The position numbers were made by a program, and so were the translations under genes. The notes under the pieces were generated by a model. It searched no databases and was not told the DNA's origin. It worked only from the letters and a program-made list of their open reading frames with translations. Positions 13,169-22,491 of a DNA stretch of 43,747 bases are shown here, piece after piece. The DNA comes from Ilumatobacteraceae bacterium (GTDB lineage Bacteria; Actinomycetota; Acidimicrobiia; Acidimicrobiales; Ilumatobacteraceae). Position 1 is the first letter of the stretch. Every line of letters starts with the position of its first letter. The DNA lies in NCBI GenBank assembly GCA_022425725.1, contig JAKMEY010000054.1:1-43747 (forward strand), read 5' to 3'.

Positions 13169-14323
13169 TTATGAGACCTTTGGCATGACATCTTCGGCAA
13201 GACGGTGAAGCTGGTCATCGACCTTGTCGTACGAGTCACCCGGCATCGCCGGGAAGATGATGAGGTTCTCGAGCCCGAGTTCGTCTTTGTACATGCCGAT
13301 CGTTTCCGCAACGTCTTCTGCGGTGCCAACCGCCCACGTCCGTTGTCGATCCATCGAGTCTTCGAGGGTGGGGATGAGGCCCGGGGGAGAGGGCTTTCCA
13401 TCGTCTCCCATGTAGCCCTTAGACCATCCGTAAGGGCCAAGAAATTTCCAAAACTCATCATGGCCGGGTCGCACCGATGCGATCGCTTCTTCTCGGGTGT
13501 CACCAACGCAGGTGCATAACACAAGCGTCCGCTTCTCGCCCTGGGGTAGATCTTCGCCGTGCACTGATGCGTAGGTCTCTGCGAAGTGTTCCCAGCGAGC
13601 ACGAGTAAATGAGTGGTGGTTGTTCCAAAACACGCCACCCCAACCAGATGTTGCGACTTGATCGAGCGTTGGCGGAGATGTGATGGCCTGCCATGTTTCG
13701 TAGGGGTATAGCGGACGTGGCACAAGGCTGAGTTCTTCAACGAAGCCTCCACGATCTGGAATGCCAGCAGGTGGAAAGTCAAAGACGTCGCCGTGAAACG
13801 AAAATGACTCGTTATTCATTGCGAGGTGAATGACTTGCATCGCCTCGTCAAACATTGCCCTGTTGAGATCATCGGCGGCCTTTGCATCGGGGTTATCAAA
13901 ACTGCCGATTTTCGTGCCGAGCGTCTCAGCTTCTCGTGGCACCGTGCCTCGGCCAACCCCAAGAATTCCTCGTCCGCCCGAAATGTTATGAAGCGTCGCG
14001 AAATCCTCGGCCAGTTTCAGAGGGTGCCATTGAGGGACGATGTTGAATGCCATACCAATGCGGATGTGTTCGGTGCGTTCAGCAAGGATTGCTCCGGTGA
14101 GAAGTCCGTTGGGGATGATCTCGTAGCCCTCATATTGGAAGTGGTGTTCGGTGAGCCAAAACGAGTCAAAACCCAAGTCGTCGGCGAGCACTCCCATGTC
14201 GAGGATTCGTTCGGTGGCGTGCCACACCGCAGCATTGTCATAGCGGCGATCGGTTGGTGCTGGCAGCCCCGCACCAGCGTCGTCCATCTCGACGCCGCCG
14301 AAGAGGAAAATTCCGGTTCGCAT
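13169..14323 (-). CDS. LLM-class flavin-dependent oxidoreductase
   Basis: This 384-residue bacterial-luciferase-like monooxygenase or F420/FMN-dependent dehydrogenase is recognised by GVLADDLGFDSFWLTEHHF, RIGMAFNIVPQWHPLKLAED, ISGGRGILGVGRG and a C-terminal GTAEDVAETIGMY segment. The start ATG 14323 (MRTGIFLFGG) replaces a longer frame from 14404 because the family begins at this strand and TACAGT (14336-14331, minus strand) ends seven bases upstream. The cofactor cannot be decided between FMN and F420. It diverges from the enoyl-CoA hydratase gene. Confidence 0.88.
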   Translation of the reverse strand: MRTGIFLFGGVEMDDAGAGLPAPTDRRYDNAAVWHATERILDMGVLADDLGFDSFWLTEHHFQYEGYEIIPNGLLTGAILAERTEHIRIGMAFNIVPQWHPLKLAEDFATLHNISGGRGILGVGRGTVPREAETLGTKIGSFDNPDAKAADDLNRAMFDEAMQVIHLAMNNESFSFHGDVFDFPPAGIPDRGGFVEELSLVPRPLYPYETWQAITSPPTLDQVATSGWGGVFWNNHHSFTRARWEHFAETYASVHGEDLPQGEKRTLVLCTCVGDTREEAIASVRPGHDEFWKFLGPYGWSKGYMGDDGKPSPPGLIPTLEDSMDRQRTWAVGTAEDVAETIGMYKDELGLENLIIFPAMPGDSYDKVDDQLHRLAEDVMPKVS

Positions 14324-14388
14324 GACAACCACTGTAGATGATCGTTCGTCTCTCTGTTTCAGGCGGTGATCGTCAAGAATCGGGAGGT

Positions 14389-15219
14389 ATGAGCAATTGG
14401 ACAACGATTCGTTATGACATGCCGGTTGAACGGGTAGCGAGAATTACGCTCGCTCGTCCAGAGAAGGCGAACGCTCAGGATTACACCATGCTGAGTGAGA
14501 TCAATGAGGCGTTCGATCAGGCGGCGAATGACCCCGAAGTTCGTGTGATCGTGCTTGCAGCTGACGGAAAGCACTTCTCGTCAGGCCATGATCTCGCTGC
14601 GGGAACGTCGATGGACGACATTGATGCGATCGGGACGTGGTGTCATTTTGATGCTCCCGGTGCTGAGGGCTACATGGCAACTGAGGCCGAGATGTACATA
14701 GGACTCTGTTGGCGTTGGAGAAACCTTCCGAAGCCGACGATTGCGCAGGTGCAAGGCAAGGTCATTGCTGGAGGGCTCATGCTCGTCTGGCCGATGGATC
14801 TCATCGTCTGTGCTGACGATGCGTCATTTTCCGATCCGGTTGTTGCGTTCGGTGTGAATGGTCACGAGTATTTCACCCATCCGTTTGAGGTCGGGGCGCG
14901 TCTTGCGAAAGACATGCTCTTCACCGGACGTGCAATCACTGCTGATGAGGCCCATCGCGCGGGAATGGTGTCCCGGGTGGTGCCGCGTGACGAACTTGAG
15001 GACACCACGTTGGAATTGGCATCTCATATCGCAAAGCGCCCGATGTTTGGCCTCAATCTTGCGAAGCAAAGTGTTAACCACACCTTGGACGCAATGGGGA
15101 TGTACACCGCTATCCAGTCAGCATTTGGATTGCATCACGTCGGCCACAACCATAATTTCCGCTTACACGACATGTTGGTTGACCCGTCAGGAATCGACGT
15201 GATTCGTTCAGAGGCGTAA
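14389..15219 (+). CDS. Enoyl-CoA hydratase/isomerase family protein
   Basis: The 276-residue crotonase-fold protein has VARITLARPEKANAQD at the N-terminus and the oxyanion-hole segments GKHFSSGHDLAAG and VQGKVIAGGLMLVWPMDLIV. It also has the usual C-terminal helix region (LFTGRAITADEAHRAGMVSRV). ATG 14389 fits the family start; GGGAGG lies only one or two bases before it, too close to be a normal Shine-Dalgarno, and ATG 14338 would add 17 residues. The exact acyl-CoA substrate is unknown. The 3' end faces the geranylgeranyl-reductase-like gene across 26 bp. Confidence 0.88.
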   Translation: MSNWTTIRYDMPVERVARITLARPEKANAQDYTMLSEINEAFDQAANDPEVRVIVLAADGKHFSSGHDLAAGTSMDDIDAIGTWCHFDAPGAEGYMATEAEMYIGLCWRWRNLPKPTIAQVQGKVIAGGLMLVWPMDLIVCADDASFSDPVVAFGVNGHEYFTHPFEVGARLAKDMLFTGRAITADEAHRAGMVSRVVPRDELEDTTLELASHIAKRPMFGLNLAKQSVNHTLDAMGMYTAIQSAFGLHHVGHNHNFRLHDMLVDPSGIDVIRSEA

Positions 15220-15245
15220 TGGCCGCAAGATTCGATTGGATCGCG

Positions 15246-16463
15246 TCAGGTGTACGCGCCTGGACGGTTGAACATCGAGCGATGCCAGCGTCGCGGGGTG
15301 ACCGCAATTGCTCGTGGCTCGTCTTCAAACATCCAACGAGCAAAGTTTCGTCGTCCCCATCGGCCGCTTTTCGCAACGATCGTGAGCGCGGTTTCTGCTC
15401 CTCGTTGCGAGGCAAGAATTTTGCCAAGCCGGACTGACATTCGATGGTCAGCAACAAGTTCTTGTCGAACAGAGCGCTCGTAACGTTCTGTGACTGCGGT
15501 CGTCGATCCGCCGTTGAGAATCGACTCGGCTGCGAGACGTCCTGTGAGTAGTGCTTGACCGATGCCTTCTCCGGTCATCACATCGGTAGCCGCAGCGGCA
15601 TCACCGGTAAACATCACCGAGCCTGAAATCAACGGTAACTCGCCAACCCGGGCAGGGATTGGCCAGGCGGTATGACGATCGATGAGGGTGCAGTCGTCAC
15701 CGAGCGCTTCACGGATGTGCGGCCGCTCGAGAAGGTCGCGCCAGATGTTCGCCATGTTCTTCCCCGAGAGGATTTCGCCGCGAGGCATGCCGAATCCGAT
15801 ATTGACGTCGCCGTTGCCGAGGGGGAATGACCATGCGTAGCCCGGCAGCAAATCGCGCTCAAACCAGACGATGAGTTCGTTGCGCGCTGATCCTGTGGCG
15901 CCTTGGCCATATTGCCGGAATGCGTGCCACTCACCTCGGTAGCCCTCCGGAGTGAGCCCGAGTTCACGGCGAACCGTGCTCCACATGCCGTCGGCAGCCA
16001 CAACAAACGATGGGGTGACCGGCCCGAGGCCATCGAGATCAACGGTGACCACGTCTCCCTCTCGCGATGCCCCGCTCACGCTGACACCCTGAAGAACCTG
16101 TGCCCCTTCGCGTTCAGCGGATGCAAGCAATGTGGCATCGAGGTCGAGTCGACGGGCGACAGCGGCGTAGGTGCCCGTCGTCGGCAAGGGAACGGTGAAT
16201 TCTCTGCCGGCGGGGGAACGAAGACGGGCGCCACCGATTTCAGTAAATGAGGTGATGTCGTCGGTTGGCACTCCGAGATGTTCAAGCTCTCGCAGCGCAA
16301 GGGTCGTGAGACCGTCACCACAGCACTTATCTCGTGGGAAGGTCGCCTTGTCGACGATGGTGACCGATCTGCCGGCTCGGGCGAGCGAAATTGCCGCTGC
16401 AGAGCCGGCAGGGCCTCCACCGACGACGAGCACGTCAACCTTCGGAGGCTCAGCGTTTGTCAC
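15246..16463 (-). CDS. Geranylgeranyl reductase family FAD-dependent oxidoreductase
   Basis: The 405-residue flavoprotein begins with the dinucleotide-binding motif VDVLVVGGGPAGSAAAISLA (residues about 9-28) and has DKCCGDGLTTLALREL. GDAAAATDVMTGEGIGQALL (FAD ribityl binding, GD motif) is near the C-terminal third. This fits the family that reduces isoprenoid chains of lipids, quinones or carotenoids. GTG 16463 is preceded on the minus strand by TAATCT (16476-16471) with seven bases between. The substrate in this organism, for example the menaquinone side chain, is not shown by the context. Confidence 0.88.
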   Translation of the reverse strand: MTNAEPPKVDVLVVGGGPAGSAAAISLARAGRSVTIVDKATFPRDKCCGDGLTTLALRELEHLGVPTDDITSFTEIGGARLRSPAGREFTVPLPTTGTYAAVARRLDLDATLLASAEREGAQVLQGVSVSGASREGDVVTVDLDGLGPVTPSFVVAADGMWSTVRRELGLTPEGYRGEWHAFRQYGQGATGSARNELIVWFERDLLPGYAWSFPLGNGDVNIGFGMPRGEILSGKNMANIWRDLLERPHIREALGDDCTLIDRHTAWPIPARVGELPLISGSVMFTGDAAAATDVMTGEGIGQALLTGRLAAESILNGGSTTAVTERYERSVRQELVADHRMSVRLGKILASQRGAETALTIVAKSGRWGRRNFARWMFEDEPRAIAVTPRRWHRSMFNRPGAYT

Positions 16464-16562
16464 GCCCTCGAGATTAGAGGCGAACTGCCTTCGGTGTTGA
16501 TTCGTTCTCCAAACATGTGGAGCGCAGGTTCTCCGCCTCCCTTGTTGTCAGGTCATGCGCTC

Positions 16563-16604
16563 TAATCTGATCGGGTGAGCAACAGCACGGGCTCGATTGC
16601 CCGT
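16563..16604 (+). promoter_or_regulatory. Promoter and leader hairpin of the SDR-MaoC operon
   Basis: TAATCT (16563-16568) is the likely -10. It is followed six bases later by GTG 16575, which opens an overlapping 24-codon ORF, and by a hairpin ACGGGC (16587-16592) / GCCCGT (16599-16604). The SDR Shine-Dalgarno GGAGGGA starts a few bases after the hairpin. The arrangement could allow translation-dependent control, but no ligand or factor is evident. Confidence 0.45.
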
Positions 16605-16649
16605 CGACTATCGGAGGGAACATGGCACGGCTTTGTCAAGGGCGAGTAG
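16575..16649 (+). CDS. Possible leaderless upstream ORF overlapping the SDR start
   Basis: GTG 16575 to TAG 16647-16649 encodes 24 residues in a different frame and runs through the SDR ribosome-binding site and start codon. It is proposed only because it begins exactly six bases after TAATCT. It could equally be a non-coding leader. Confidence 0.25.
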   Translation: MSNSTGSIARRLSEGTWHGFVKGE

Positions 16650-17548
16650 CGATTGTGACGGGTGCGGGTCGAGGGATCGGGCGTGAGCACGCTCTAAGCC
16701 TCGCTCGCCAAGGAGCAAAGGTCGTAGTGAATGATCTTGGTGGAGGGGTCGACGGCACTGGTGGCGAACTCACTCCAGCACAGTCTGTTGTCGATGAGAT
16801 CATCGCGATGGGTGGCGAAGCTGTTGTGAACGGTGACAATGTTGCCGACTTTGATGGTGCAGGGAGAATGATTGCCCAAGCGGTTGACACCTTCGGTGAC
16901 TTGCACGCAGTTGTTAATAACGCAGGAATTCTTCGAGATCGCATGCTCGTCAACATGACAGAAGACGAGTGGGATGCGGTCATCAATGTGCACTTGAAGG
17001 GCACATTTGCGCCGGCAAAGCATGCGTGCGGCTATTGGCGAGATCGATCAAAGGCAGGTGATGCGGTCAGCGGCCGAATTATTAATACGTCTTCGGTGTC
17101 GGGTATCTACGGCAACCCGGGCCAGACAAATTACGGGGCAGCAAAGGCAGGCATTGCGGCGTTTACGGTCATTTCTGCTCTTGAAATGGAGCGATATGGA
17201 GTGACCGTTAATGCAGTTGCTCCAGTCGCATTGACTCGCATGACGGAAAATCTCGGTCCTGCACCCGAAACACCCGAAGAGGCCGACCTTCGGTCGCCGC
17301 GTTGGATTGCTCCGATCGCAACCTGGTTGGCCTCGGAGGAGTCAAGTGGGGTGACGGGTCGCGTATTTGAGGCGTCAGGTGAATTCTTGGCAGTAGCCGA
17401 AGGCTGGGTGCGTGGTCCGTCGGTGTCACCAATCGACGATCCGGAAGCGCTCGGTTCGCTCGTTGAGACTCTGCTCTCCACCGCTCGGAAAAATTCAGGA
17501 ATGAACGGTGTTGCCGGAGGTCCTCCGCAACCACAGGAAGGGAACTGA
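16622..17548 (+). CDS. SDR-family (3R)-hydroxyacyl-CoA dehydrogenase-like protein
   Basis: This 308-residue short-chain dehydrogenase has TGAGRGIG (residues 13-20) for NAD(P), NDLGGGVDGTGG after strand beta-2 and NNAG (99-102). The catalytic residues are S157/S158 and Y171-x3-K175. The NDLGG insertion and the length fit the dehydrogenase domain of peroxisomal multifunctional enzyme type 2. GGAGGGA sits just before ATG 16622. It is followed with one base spacing by a hydratase-2 MaoC gene. The pair would catalyse the hydration and dehydrogenation steps of (R)-specific beta-oxidation, possibly of branched or steroid-derived acyl-CoA. Confidence 0.88.
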   Translation: MARLCQGRVAIVTGAGRGIGREHALSLARQGAKVVVNDLGGGVDGTGGELTPAQSVVDEIIAMGGEAVVNGDNVADFDGAGRMIAQAVDTFGDLHAVVNNAGILRDRMLVNMTEDEWDAVINVHLKGTFAPAKHACGYWRDRSKAGDAVSGRIINTSSVSGIYGNPGQTNYGAAKAGIAAFTVISALEMERYGVTVNAVAPVALTRMTENLGPAPETPEEADLRSPRWIAPIATWLASEESSGVTGRVFEASGEFLAVAEGWVRGPSVSPIDDPEALGSLVETLLSTARKNSGMNGVAGGPPQPQEGN

Positions 17549-17549
17549 T

Positions 17550-18386
17550 ATGCCACTCGATCCATCTGCAGTTGGGACAAAAGGCGACACGGTCGACCTC
17601 TCATGGGATTCAAAAGATTGTCTTCTCTACGCGGTCGGCATCGGCGCCGGTGCTGATGAGCTGGCGTTCACCACAGAAAACACAGCTGACGTTGTCCAGC
17701 AGGTCTTTCCAACATTCCCGGTCGTTCTCGGTTGGGGCAAAGGCTCACCGATGAAAGCTGTCGGCGAGTTCGACCCTGCGCTACTCGTTCACGGTCAACA
17801 GGCGGTGACACCTGCTCGAGCGTTGCCGACGTCGGGTTCTGCGACGATGCAGAGTGAGATCGTCGCCATGTACGACAAAGGGAAAGCCGCTGTTGTGGTG
17901 TCAGAAACGACGCTGACCGATGCCGATGGAGTGCTCTGCACATTGACATCGTCGGCATTCATCCGCGGTGCCGGCGGTTGGGGTGGTGATCGCGGGCCTT
18001 CGGGGGCGGTGAACGAACCCCCCCAGCGAGACCCTGACCATATGGTGAGTTACACCACCGCCCCTGATCAGGCGTTTGTTTACCGTCTGTCAGGTGACCG
18101 TAACCCGCTGCATACAGATCCGTCGTTTGCGGCTCGCGGCGGGTTCCCCATCCCGATTCTGCATGGACTGTGTTCGTATGGGTTCACCGGCCGTGGCCTT
18201 CTTCACTCGCTGTGTGGGTCTGACCCATCTCGCTTCAAGCACATCGAGGCTCGGTTTGCGTCGCCGGTTATCCCGGGAGAAACCCTCGACATTCGAATGT
18301 GGGATAACGGCGACGGGTCAGCCATGTTCACCACCTCAGTCGGTGACCGCACGGTGATCGACCAAGGGCTCGTCAAGTTTGATTGA
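17550..18386 (+). CDS. MaoC-like (R)-specific enoyl-CoA hydratase (hydratase 2)
   Basis: The 278-residue double-hotdog protein carries the hydratase-2 signature YRLSGDRNPLHTDPSFA (D183, N185, H188), followed by GGFPIPILHGLCSYGF. The N-terminal half starts YAVGIGAG and PTFPVVLGWGKG, as in hydratase domains of multifunctional enzyme type 2. ATG 17550 lies one base after the SDR stop and has AGGAAGGGA upstream; a longer frame from 17508 overlaps the SDR gene and is rejected. It should hydrate trans-2-enoyl-CoA to (R)-3-hydroxyacyl-CoA for the neighbouring SDR. Confidence 0.9.
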   Translation: MPLDPSAVGTKGDTVDLSWDSKDCLLYAVGIGAGADELAFTTENTADVVQQVFPTFPVVLGWGKGSPMKAVGEFDPALLVHGQQAVTPARALPTSGSATMQSEIVAMYDKGKAAVVVSETTLTDADGVLCTLTSSAFIRGAGGWGGDRGPSGAVNEPPQRDPDHMVSYTTAPDQAFVYRLSGDRNPLHTDPSFAARGGFPIPILHGLCSYGFTGRGLLHSLCGSDPSRFKHIEARFASPVIPGETLDIRMWDNGDGSAMFTTSVGDRTVIDQGLVKFD

Positions 18387-18394
18387 GGTCATCT

Positions 18395-19636
18395 ATGTCG
18401 ATTGATCCCCGCTCGATGTACCGAACATTTCGTTCGGTCGTTCGTTTTAAGTCCTTCGAACTCGATCCGGTCGAACGTCGTTTGTCGAGTTGCGCCGATA
18501 TTGAAGATCTTCGGCGTATCGCTCGGCGTCGCCTCCCTCGAGGTGTTTTCGATTACATCGATGGCGCGGCCGAAGATGAGCGAACGCTGGAGCGGAATTC
18601 TTCGGCGTTTAGCCGTCTTGGACTTCGCCCAAATGTGCTTCGTGATGTGAGCGATATCGATACGTCAGTCGACTTTTTTGGAAGCACGTTGCCGTTGCCG
18701 CTAATGCTCTCTCCGACGGGGTACACGCGGATCACTAACTCTCAAGGTGAACTTGCCGTTGTTCGAGCAGCGCAGCGGGCCGGAATTCCATATTCGTTGT
18801 CAACGATGGCGACACGCTCGATTGAAGAGGTCGCCGACGCAGGACCAAATGTCGACAAGTGGTTTCAGGTGTATACCTGGCGCGATCGAGGGCTTGTCGC
18901 CGAACTCGTCGGTCGAGCGAAGGCTGCGGGTTACACGGGCCTTTGGCTCACCGTTGACACCGCAGTGCTTGGTCGTCGTGAGCGCGACGTTCGACGCGGG
19001 TACACGATTCCTCCAAAGATTGGTCCCGGCACCATCATCGATGGCATTTTGCATCCGGGGTGGACTCTTGATTTCATCACGAACCCACCGATCATGTTCG
19101 CCAACGTTGTTGGACATGACGGCCACGACGAAGACGGCACCGACCCCATTTCGCTTGCGGAGCACGTGATGCATAGTTTCGACCAGGCACTGTCGTGGGA
19201 CGACGTGCAATGGTTGCGTTCGCTGTGGGATGGCCCCATCGTGCTGAAAGGCGTTCAGCGCGTTGACGATGCGCAGAGAGCAGTTGACGCAGGTGTCGAA
19301 GGTATTGCTCTCTCAAATCACGGTGGTCGCCAACTCGATGATGCTCCGGCACCCGTTGAGCTCATTGAGCCTGTAGCCCAGGCGGTAGGCGGCCAGATCA
19401 AGATCATTTGCGATGGTGGAATTCGTCGGGGATCTGACATCGTGAAAGCACTTGCATTAGGGGCTGACATGTGCTCGATCGGCCGTGCGTATCTGTACGG
19501 GATGGGTGCGGCTGGTGAACGTGGGGTCGATCACGTGATCAAGTTCCTCGACGACGGTGTTCGTCGCACGATGGCGCTGTCGGGTCGGCGTTCGATCGAT
19601 GAGATCGATCGTGATCTCGTCGAATGGCGTGTGTGA
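18395..19636 (+). CDS. FMN-dependent alpha-hydroxy-acid dehydrogenase/oxidase
   Basis: This 413-residue TIM-barrel flavoprotein belongs to the lactate dehydrogenase (LldD) / glycolate oxidase family. Evidence is FDYIDGAAEDERT (52-64), LSPTGYTRI, WFQVYTWRDR, GLWLTVDTAVLGRRERD and the catalytic motif SNHGGRQLDD with H309 and R312. CDGGIRRGSDIVKALALGA (phosphate binding) and IGRAYLYG follow. ATG 18395 has GAGGT nearby and starts eight bases after the MaoC stop, so the gene belongs to that operon. Alternatives include a MftD-like mycofactocin enzyme, but no mycofactocin genes are visible here. Confidence 0.87.
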   Translation: MSIDPRSMYRTFRSVVRFKSFELDPVERRLSSCADIEDLRRIARRRLPRGVFDYIDGAAEDERTLERNSSAFSRLGLRPNVLRDVSDIDTSVDFFGSTLPLPLMLSPTGYTRITNSQGELAVVRAAQRAGIPYSLSTMATRSIEEVADAGPNVDKWFQVYTWRDRGLVAELVGRAKAAGYTGLWLTVDTAVLGRRERDVRRGYTIPPKIGPGTIIDGILHPGWTLDFITNPPIMFANVVGHDGHDEDGTDPISLAEHVMHSFDQALSWDDVQWLRSLWDGPIVLKGVQRVDDAQRAVDAGVEGIALSNHGGRQLDDAPAPVELIEPVAQAVGGQIKIICDGGIRRGSDIVKALALGADMCSIGRAYLYGMGAAGERGVDHVIKFLDDGVRRTMALSGRRSIDEIDRDLVEWRV

Positions 19637-19648
19637 CAAAATGCTCTC

Positions 19649-20563
19649 ATGACGCTCGACAGTTCTGCCGAAAGTTTTCTACAGATGCTCGTTGATGCAG
19701 GGCGCCCCCCGCTGCATGAGTCGACTCCCGTTGACGCTCGAGCTGGGTATGACGCTATGGCGCCGTTCGGCGGTGAGGGTGCTGACGTTGAGTCAGTAAC
19801 TGAGACCACAATCGATGGAGTGCCATGTCACGTGATTCAGCCACGCGGGGTAAGCGCTCCGCCGGTGCTCGTGTGGTTCCATGGCGGCGGCTGGGTGATT
19901 GGTTCTTCGGAAGCCTCGCTCGCGGTGTGTCGAGATCTCGCTGCTGCTGCCGGATGTGCGGTGGTGTCTGTTGATTACCGGCTCGCTCCTGAACATCCGG
20001 CGCCGGCTGCGGTCATGGATTGCACTGCGGTGACAAAATGGGTTCTCGAGCATGGGTCTGAGATTGGTCTTGATCACCGTCGGGTTGCCGTCGGCGGTGA
20101 TTCAGCGGGGGGCAACCTTTCGGCCCTTGTCGCTCTCGATCTTGGCGAGGAACTCTGCCATCAGGCTCTTGTGTACCCCGCCGTAGACCTCACCATTTCG
20201 CATCCGTCGATCGACGAAAACGCCGAGGGTTACCTGTTGACAAAAGTAGGCATGGAATGGTTTGTCGGTCATTACCTTGGCGGGACTGGCATCGACGCCG
20301 GTGATGCGTCGGTGTCTCCGCTAGCAGCACCGGCGGCCCGAATGCGAAATGCGGCAACTGCGTCAGTGCTCGTTGCTGGGTTCGACCCATTGCGCGATGA
20401 GGGGCTTGCGTACGCAACCGCTCTGTCCAATGCTGGGGTGTCGGTAGAGACCAGAGCATTCTCAGGTCAGATCCATGGCTTTTTTTCGGTACGGATGCTC
20501 ATCCCGGAGGCTGGGGAGGCCATCGATTGGGTTGCGCAACAATTGAAAGATGCGTTCGCCTAA
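19649..20563 (+). CDS. Alpha/beta hydrolase, hormone-sensitive lipase type esterase
   Basis: The 304-residue protein has HGGGW (78-82), the oxyanion-hole motif of the HSL family. The nucleophile elbow is GDSAGG (S152), VDYRLAPEHPAP follows the HGGGW strand, and FDPLRDEGLAYA supplies the likely acid and QIHGFF the catalytic histidine. It would hydrolyse carboxylic esters. ATG 19649 is 12 bases after the preceding stop. CAAAAT ends six bases upstream, a weak -10 match, so it may have its own promoter or be read from the operon. The 3' end faces proS. Confidence 0.9.
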   Translation: MTLDSSAESFLQMLVDAGRPPLHESTPVDARAGYDAMAPFGGEGADVESVTETTIDGVPCHVIQPRGVSAPPVLVWFHGGGWVIGSSEASLAVCRDLAAAAGCAVVSVDYRLAPEHPAPAAVMDCTAVTKWVLEHGSEIGLDHRRVAVGGDSAGGNLSALVALDLGEELCHQALVYPAVDLTISHPSIDENAEGYLLTKVGMEWFVGHYLGGTGIDAGDASVSPLAAPAARMRNAATASVLVAGFDPLRDEGLAYATALSNAGVSVETRAFSGQIHGFFSVRMLIPEAGEAIDWVAQQLKDAFA

Positions 20564-20587
20564 GGCTCAGGGCTGACTGCGCGCTCG

Positions 20588-22357
20588 CTATGCATCTGCA
20601 AGTAGCGCAGTGATGTGAGCGGTGACTTCCCCGATCGGCATATCTGCACGTTCACCCGAGAGGCGATCTTTCACTTCGACAAGGCCCTCGGTGATTCCTC
20701 GGCCAACAACGACAATTGTGGGCACGCCAATGAGTTCCGCATCTTTAAACCGCACCCCGGGGGAGACCCCCTCGCGATCATCGAAGAGAACGTCGATACC
20801 GGCGGCTTCAAACTCGGCAGCAAGCGTTTCGGCTGCGGGCCGCTGCGGGCCATCATCTTTGCCGGCGATGACAAGATGCACGTCGGCAGGAGCAACAGCC
20901 CGTGGCCAACACAACCCGTACTCGTCATGATGTGATTCTGCGATGGCGGCTACCGCTCGAGAGACGCCAATGCCGTACGACCCCATCGTGACCGTCACCT
21001 GCTTACCATCAGCATCCAACACCTTGAGGTCGAGTGCTTCGGCATATTTGCGTCCGAGTTGGAAGATATGACCGATTTCGATTCCGCGGGCCATCGACAT
21101 GGGCTCACCACATTGGGAGCAGGGGTCGCCTTCGAGCACTTCAGCTGCCTCGATCGAGCCATCTGCGGTGAAGTCGCGGCCGCACACAAGGTGAGTGACG
21201 TGATGTCCAGCAGCATCTGCCCCGGTGACCCACGCAGTGCCGTTGACGACTCGGGGATCGACGAGGTAACGAATCCCAGACGGAGAGTTAGTGCCAAGCG
21301 CCTGCGGGCCGATGTAACCCTTTACGAGCGACGGGTACTTCTCGAATTCGGCATCGGTGAAGGGCGTGGGCTCTGCAGGAGCAACCTGCGCTTCGACACG
21401 TTTGAGATCGACTTCTCGATTTCCTGGAATTCCGATGGCAAGAGGCTCGACGACGCCATCGGGGTAAACGAGATTGAGCACCACGTTTTTCAACGTGTCG
21501 TCGGCCGCCCACGGTCGGTCGGAGCGTTGTGTGGCGTCGGCGGCATTCAGGTGTTCAACGAGCGAATCGATTGTCGGGGTATTCGGTGTATCGACGACGG
21601 TTGCCGCCGGGTGATCAATAGAAGCTGCTGGAGTTGCCGCCACAAGTACCGCTTCGGTGTTTGCTGCGTAACCGCATGACGTGCACTGCACAAATGTGTC
21701 TTCACCGACATCGATAGGAGCGAGGAACTCCTCTGAGGCAGAGCCTCCCATGGCGCCTGACATTGCAGACACGATGACGTAGGGCAGTCCGAGTCGGTTA
21801 AAGGTCGAGATATATGCATCGCGATGTCGGTCATATGACGCCTGAAGTCCTTCATCGTCGACATCAAATGAGTACGAATCTTTCATCACGAACTCACGGC
21901 CCCTCAACAAGCCAGCGCGCGGACGAGCCTCGTCACGATATTTCGTTTGGATTTGGTAGATCGACAAAGGAAGGTCGCGGTAGGAAGAGAAGAGATCACG
22001 AACGACGAGTGTGAACATTTCCTCGTGGGTAGGCGCGAGCAGAAAGTCGTTATCTCGACGATCTTTCAGCCGAAAGAGGTTGGGGCCATACTCGGTCCAG
22101 CGCCCGGTCGCCTCATAGGGCTCTCGAGGCAGAAGCGCAGGGAAGTGAACCTCCTGAAAGCCGGCGGTGTTCATCTCATCTCGAATGATGTCCTCGACTT
22201 TTCGATAGGTGATCCAGCCGAGAGGAAGCCACGTGAAGCCCCCAGGGGCTGCCCTGCGGATGTACCCGGCTCGAACGAGCAGCCGGTGCGAGGGCACTTC
22301 GGCGTCTGATGGGTCGTCTCGAAGTGTTCGCAAGAAAAGAGTTGACATCCGAAGCAC
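20588..22357 (-). CDS. proS: Prolyl-tRNA synthetase (bacterial type, with insertion domain)
   Basis: This 589-residue class II synthetase attaches proline to tRNA(Pro). It has [19 protein letters not shown], motif 2 around [21 protein letters not shown] (residues about 131-151) and an editing insertion domain. [14 protein letters not shown] and motif 3 [16 protein letters not shown] precede the anticodon-binding domain ([11 protein letters not shown] to the C-terminus). Length matches the bacterial type with the YbaK-like insertion. GTG 22357 is preferred because TAGTGT (22369-22364, minus strand) ends six bases upstream; ATG 22348 would drop three residues. It diverges from rimP across about 200 bp. 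Confidence 0.96.
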   Translation of the reverse strand: MLRMSTLFLRTLRDDPSDAEVPSHRLLVRAGYIRRAAPGGFTWLPLGWITYRKVEDIIRDEMNTAGFQEVHFPALLPREPYEATGRWTEYGPNLFRLKDRRDNDFLLAPTHEEMFTLVVRDLFSSYRDLPLSIYQIQTKYRDEARPRAGLLRGREFVMKDSYSFDVDDEGLQASYDRHRDAYISTFNRLGLPYVIVSAMSGAMGGSASEEFLAPIDVGEDTFVQCTSCGYAANTEAVLVAATPAASIDHPAATVVDTPNTPTIDSLVEHLNAADATQRSDRPWAADDTLKNVVLNLVYPDGVVEPLAIGIPGNREVDLKRVEAQVAPAEPTPFTDAEFEKYPSLVKGYIGPQALGTNSPSGIRYLVDPRVVNGTAWVTGADAAGHHVTHLVCGRDFTADGSIEAAEVLEGDPCSQCGEPMSMARGIEIGHIFQLGRKYAEALDLKVLDADGKQVTVTMGSYGIGVSRAVAAIAESHHDEYGLCWPRAVAPADVHLVIAGKDDGPQRPAAETLAAEFEAAGIDVLFDDREGVSPGVRFKDAELIGVPTIVVVGRGITEGLVEVKDRLSGERADMPIGEVTAHITALLADA

Positions 22358-22385
22358 GTCCGCACACTACCGTGCGGCCTTGGCT

Positions 22386-22403
22386 GCCCCTAGTAACTGG
22401 GGC
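22386..22403. repeat. Inverted repeat between proS and rimP
   Basis: GCCCC (22386-22390) and GGGGC (22399-22403) flank an 8-base loop. It lies upstream of the proS -10 and upstream of the rimP -10, so it could be a regulator site for either gene. No specific factor is suggested. Confidence 0.3.
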
Positions 22404-22438
22404 GGTCAGCACCCTTCCCGATTCCTCTTCGACTCAGG

Positions 22439-22444
22439 TATGAT
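22439..22444 (+). promoter_or_regulatory. -10 element of the rimP-nusA-infB operon
   Basis: TATGAT is the best -10 match in the proS-rimP gap. A weak -35 (TTCCCG, 22415-22420) lies 18 bp upstream. The predicted leader is about 110 nt long and contains a strong hairpin. Confidence 0.5.
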
Positions 22445-22491
22445 AAGAGGGCTATTTCGAAACGAATAACGCTCTATGCGTATCCGACCGA

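Noticed and set aside
18395-19636. Mycofactocin MftD assignment
   Set aside because: No mycofactocin precursor or maturation genes are present nearby, and generic hydroxyacid dehydrogenases share all the motifs seen.
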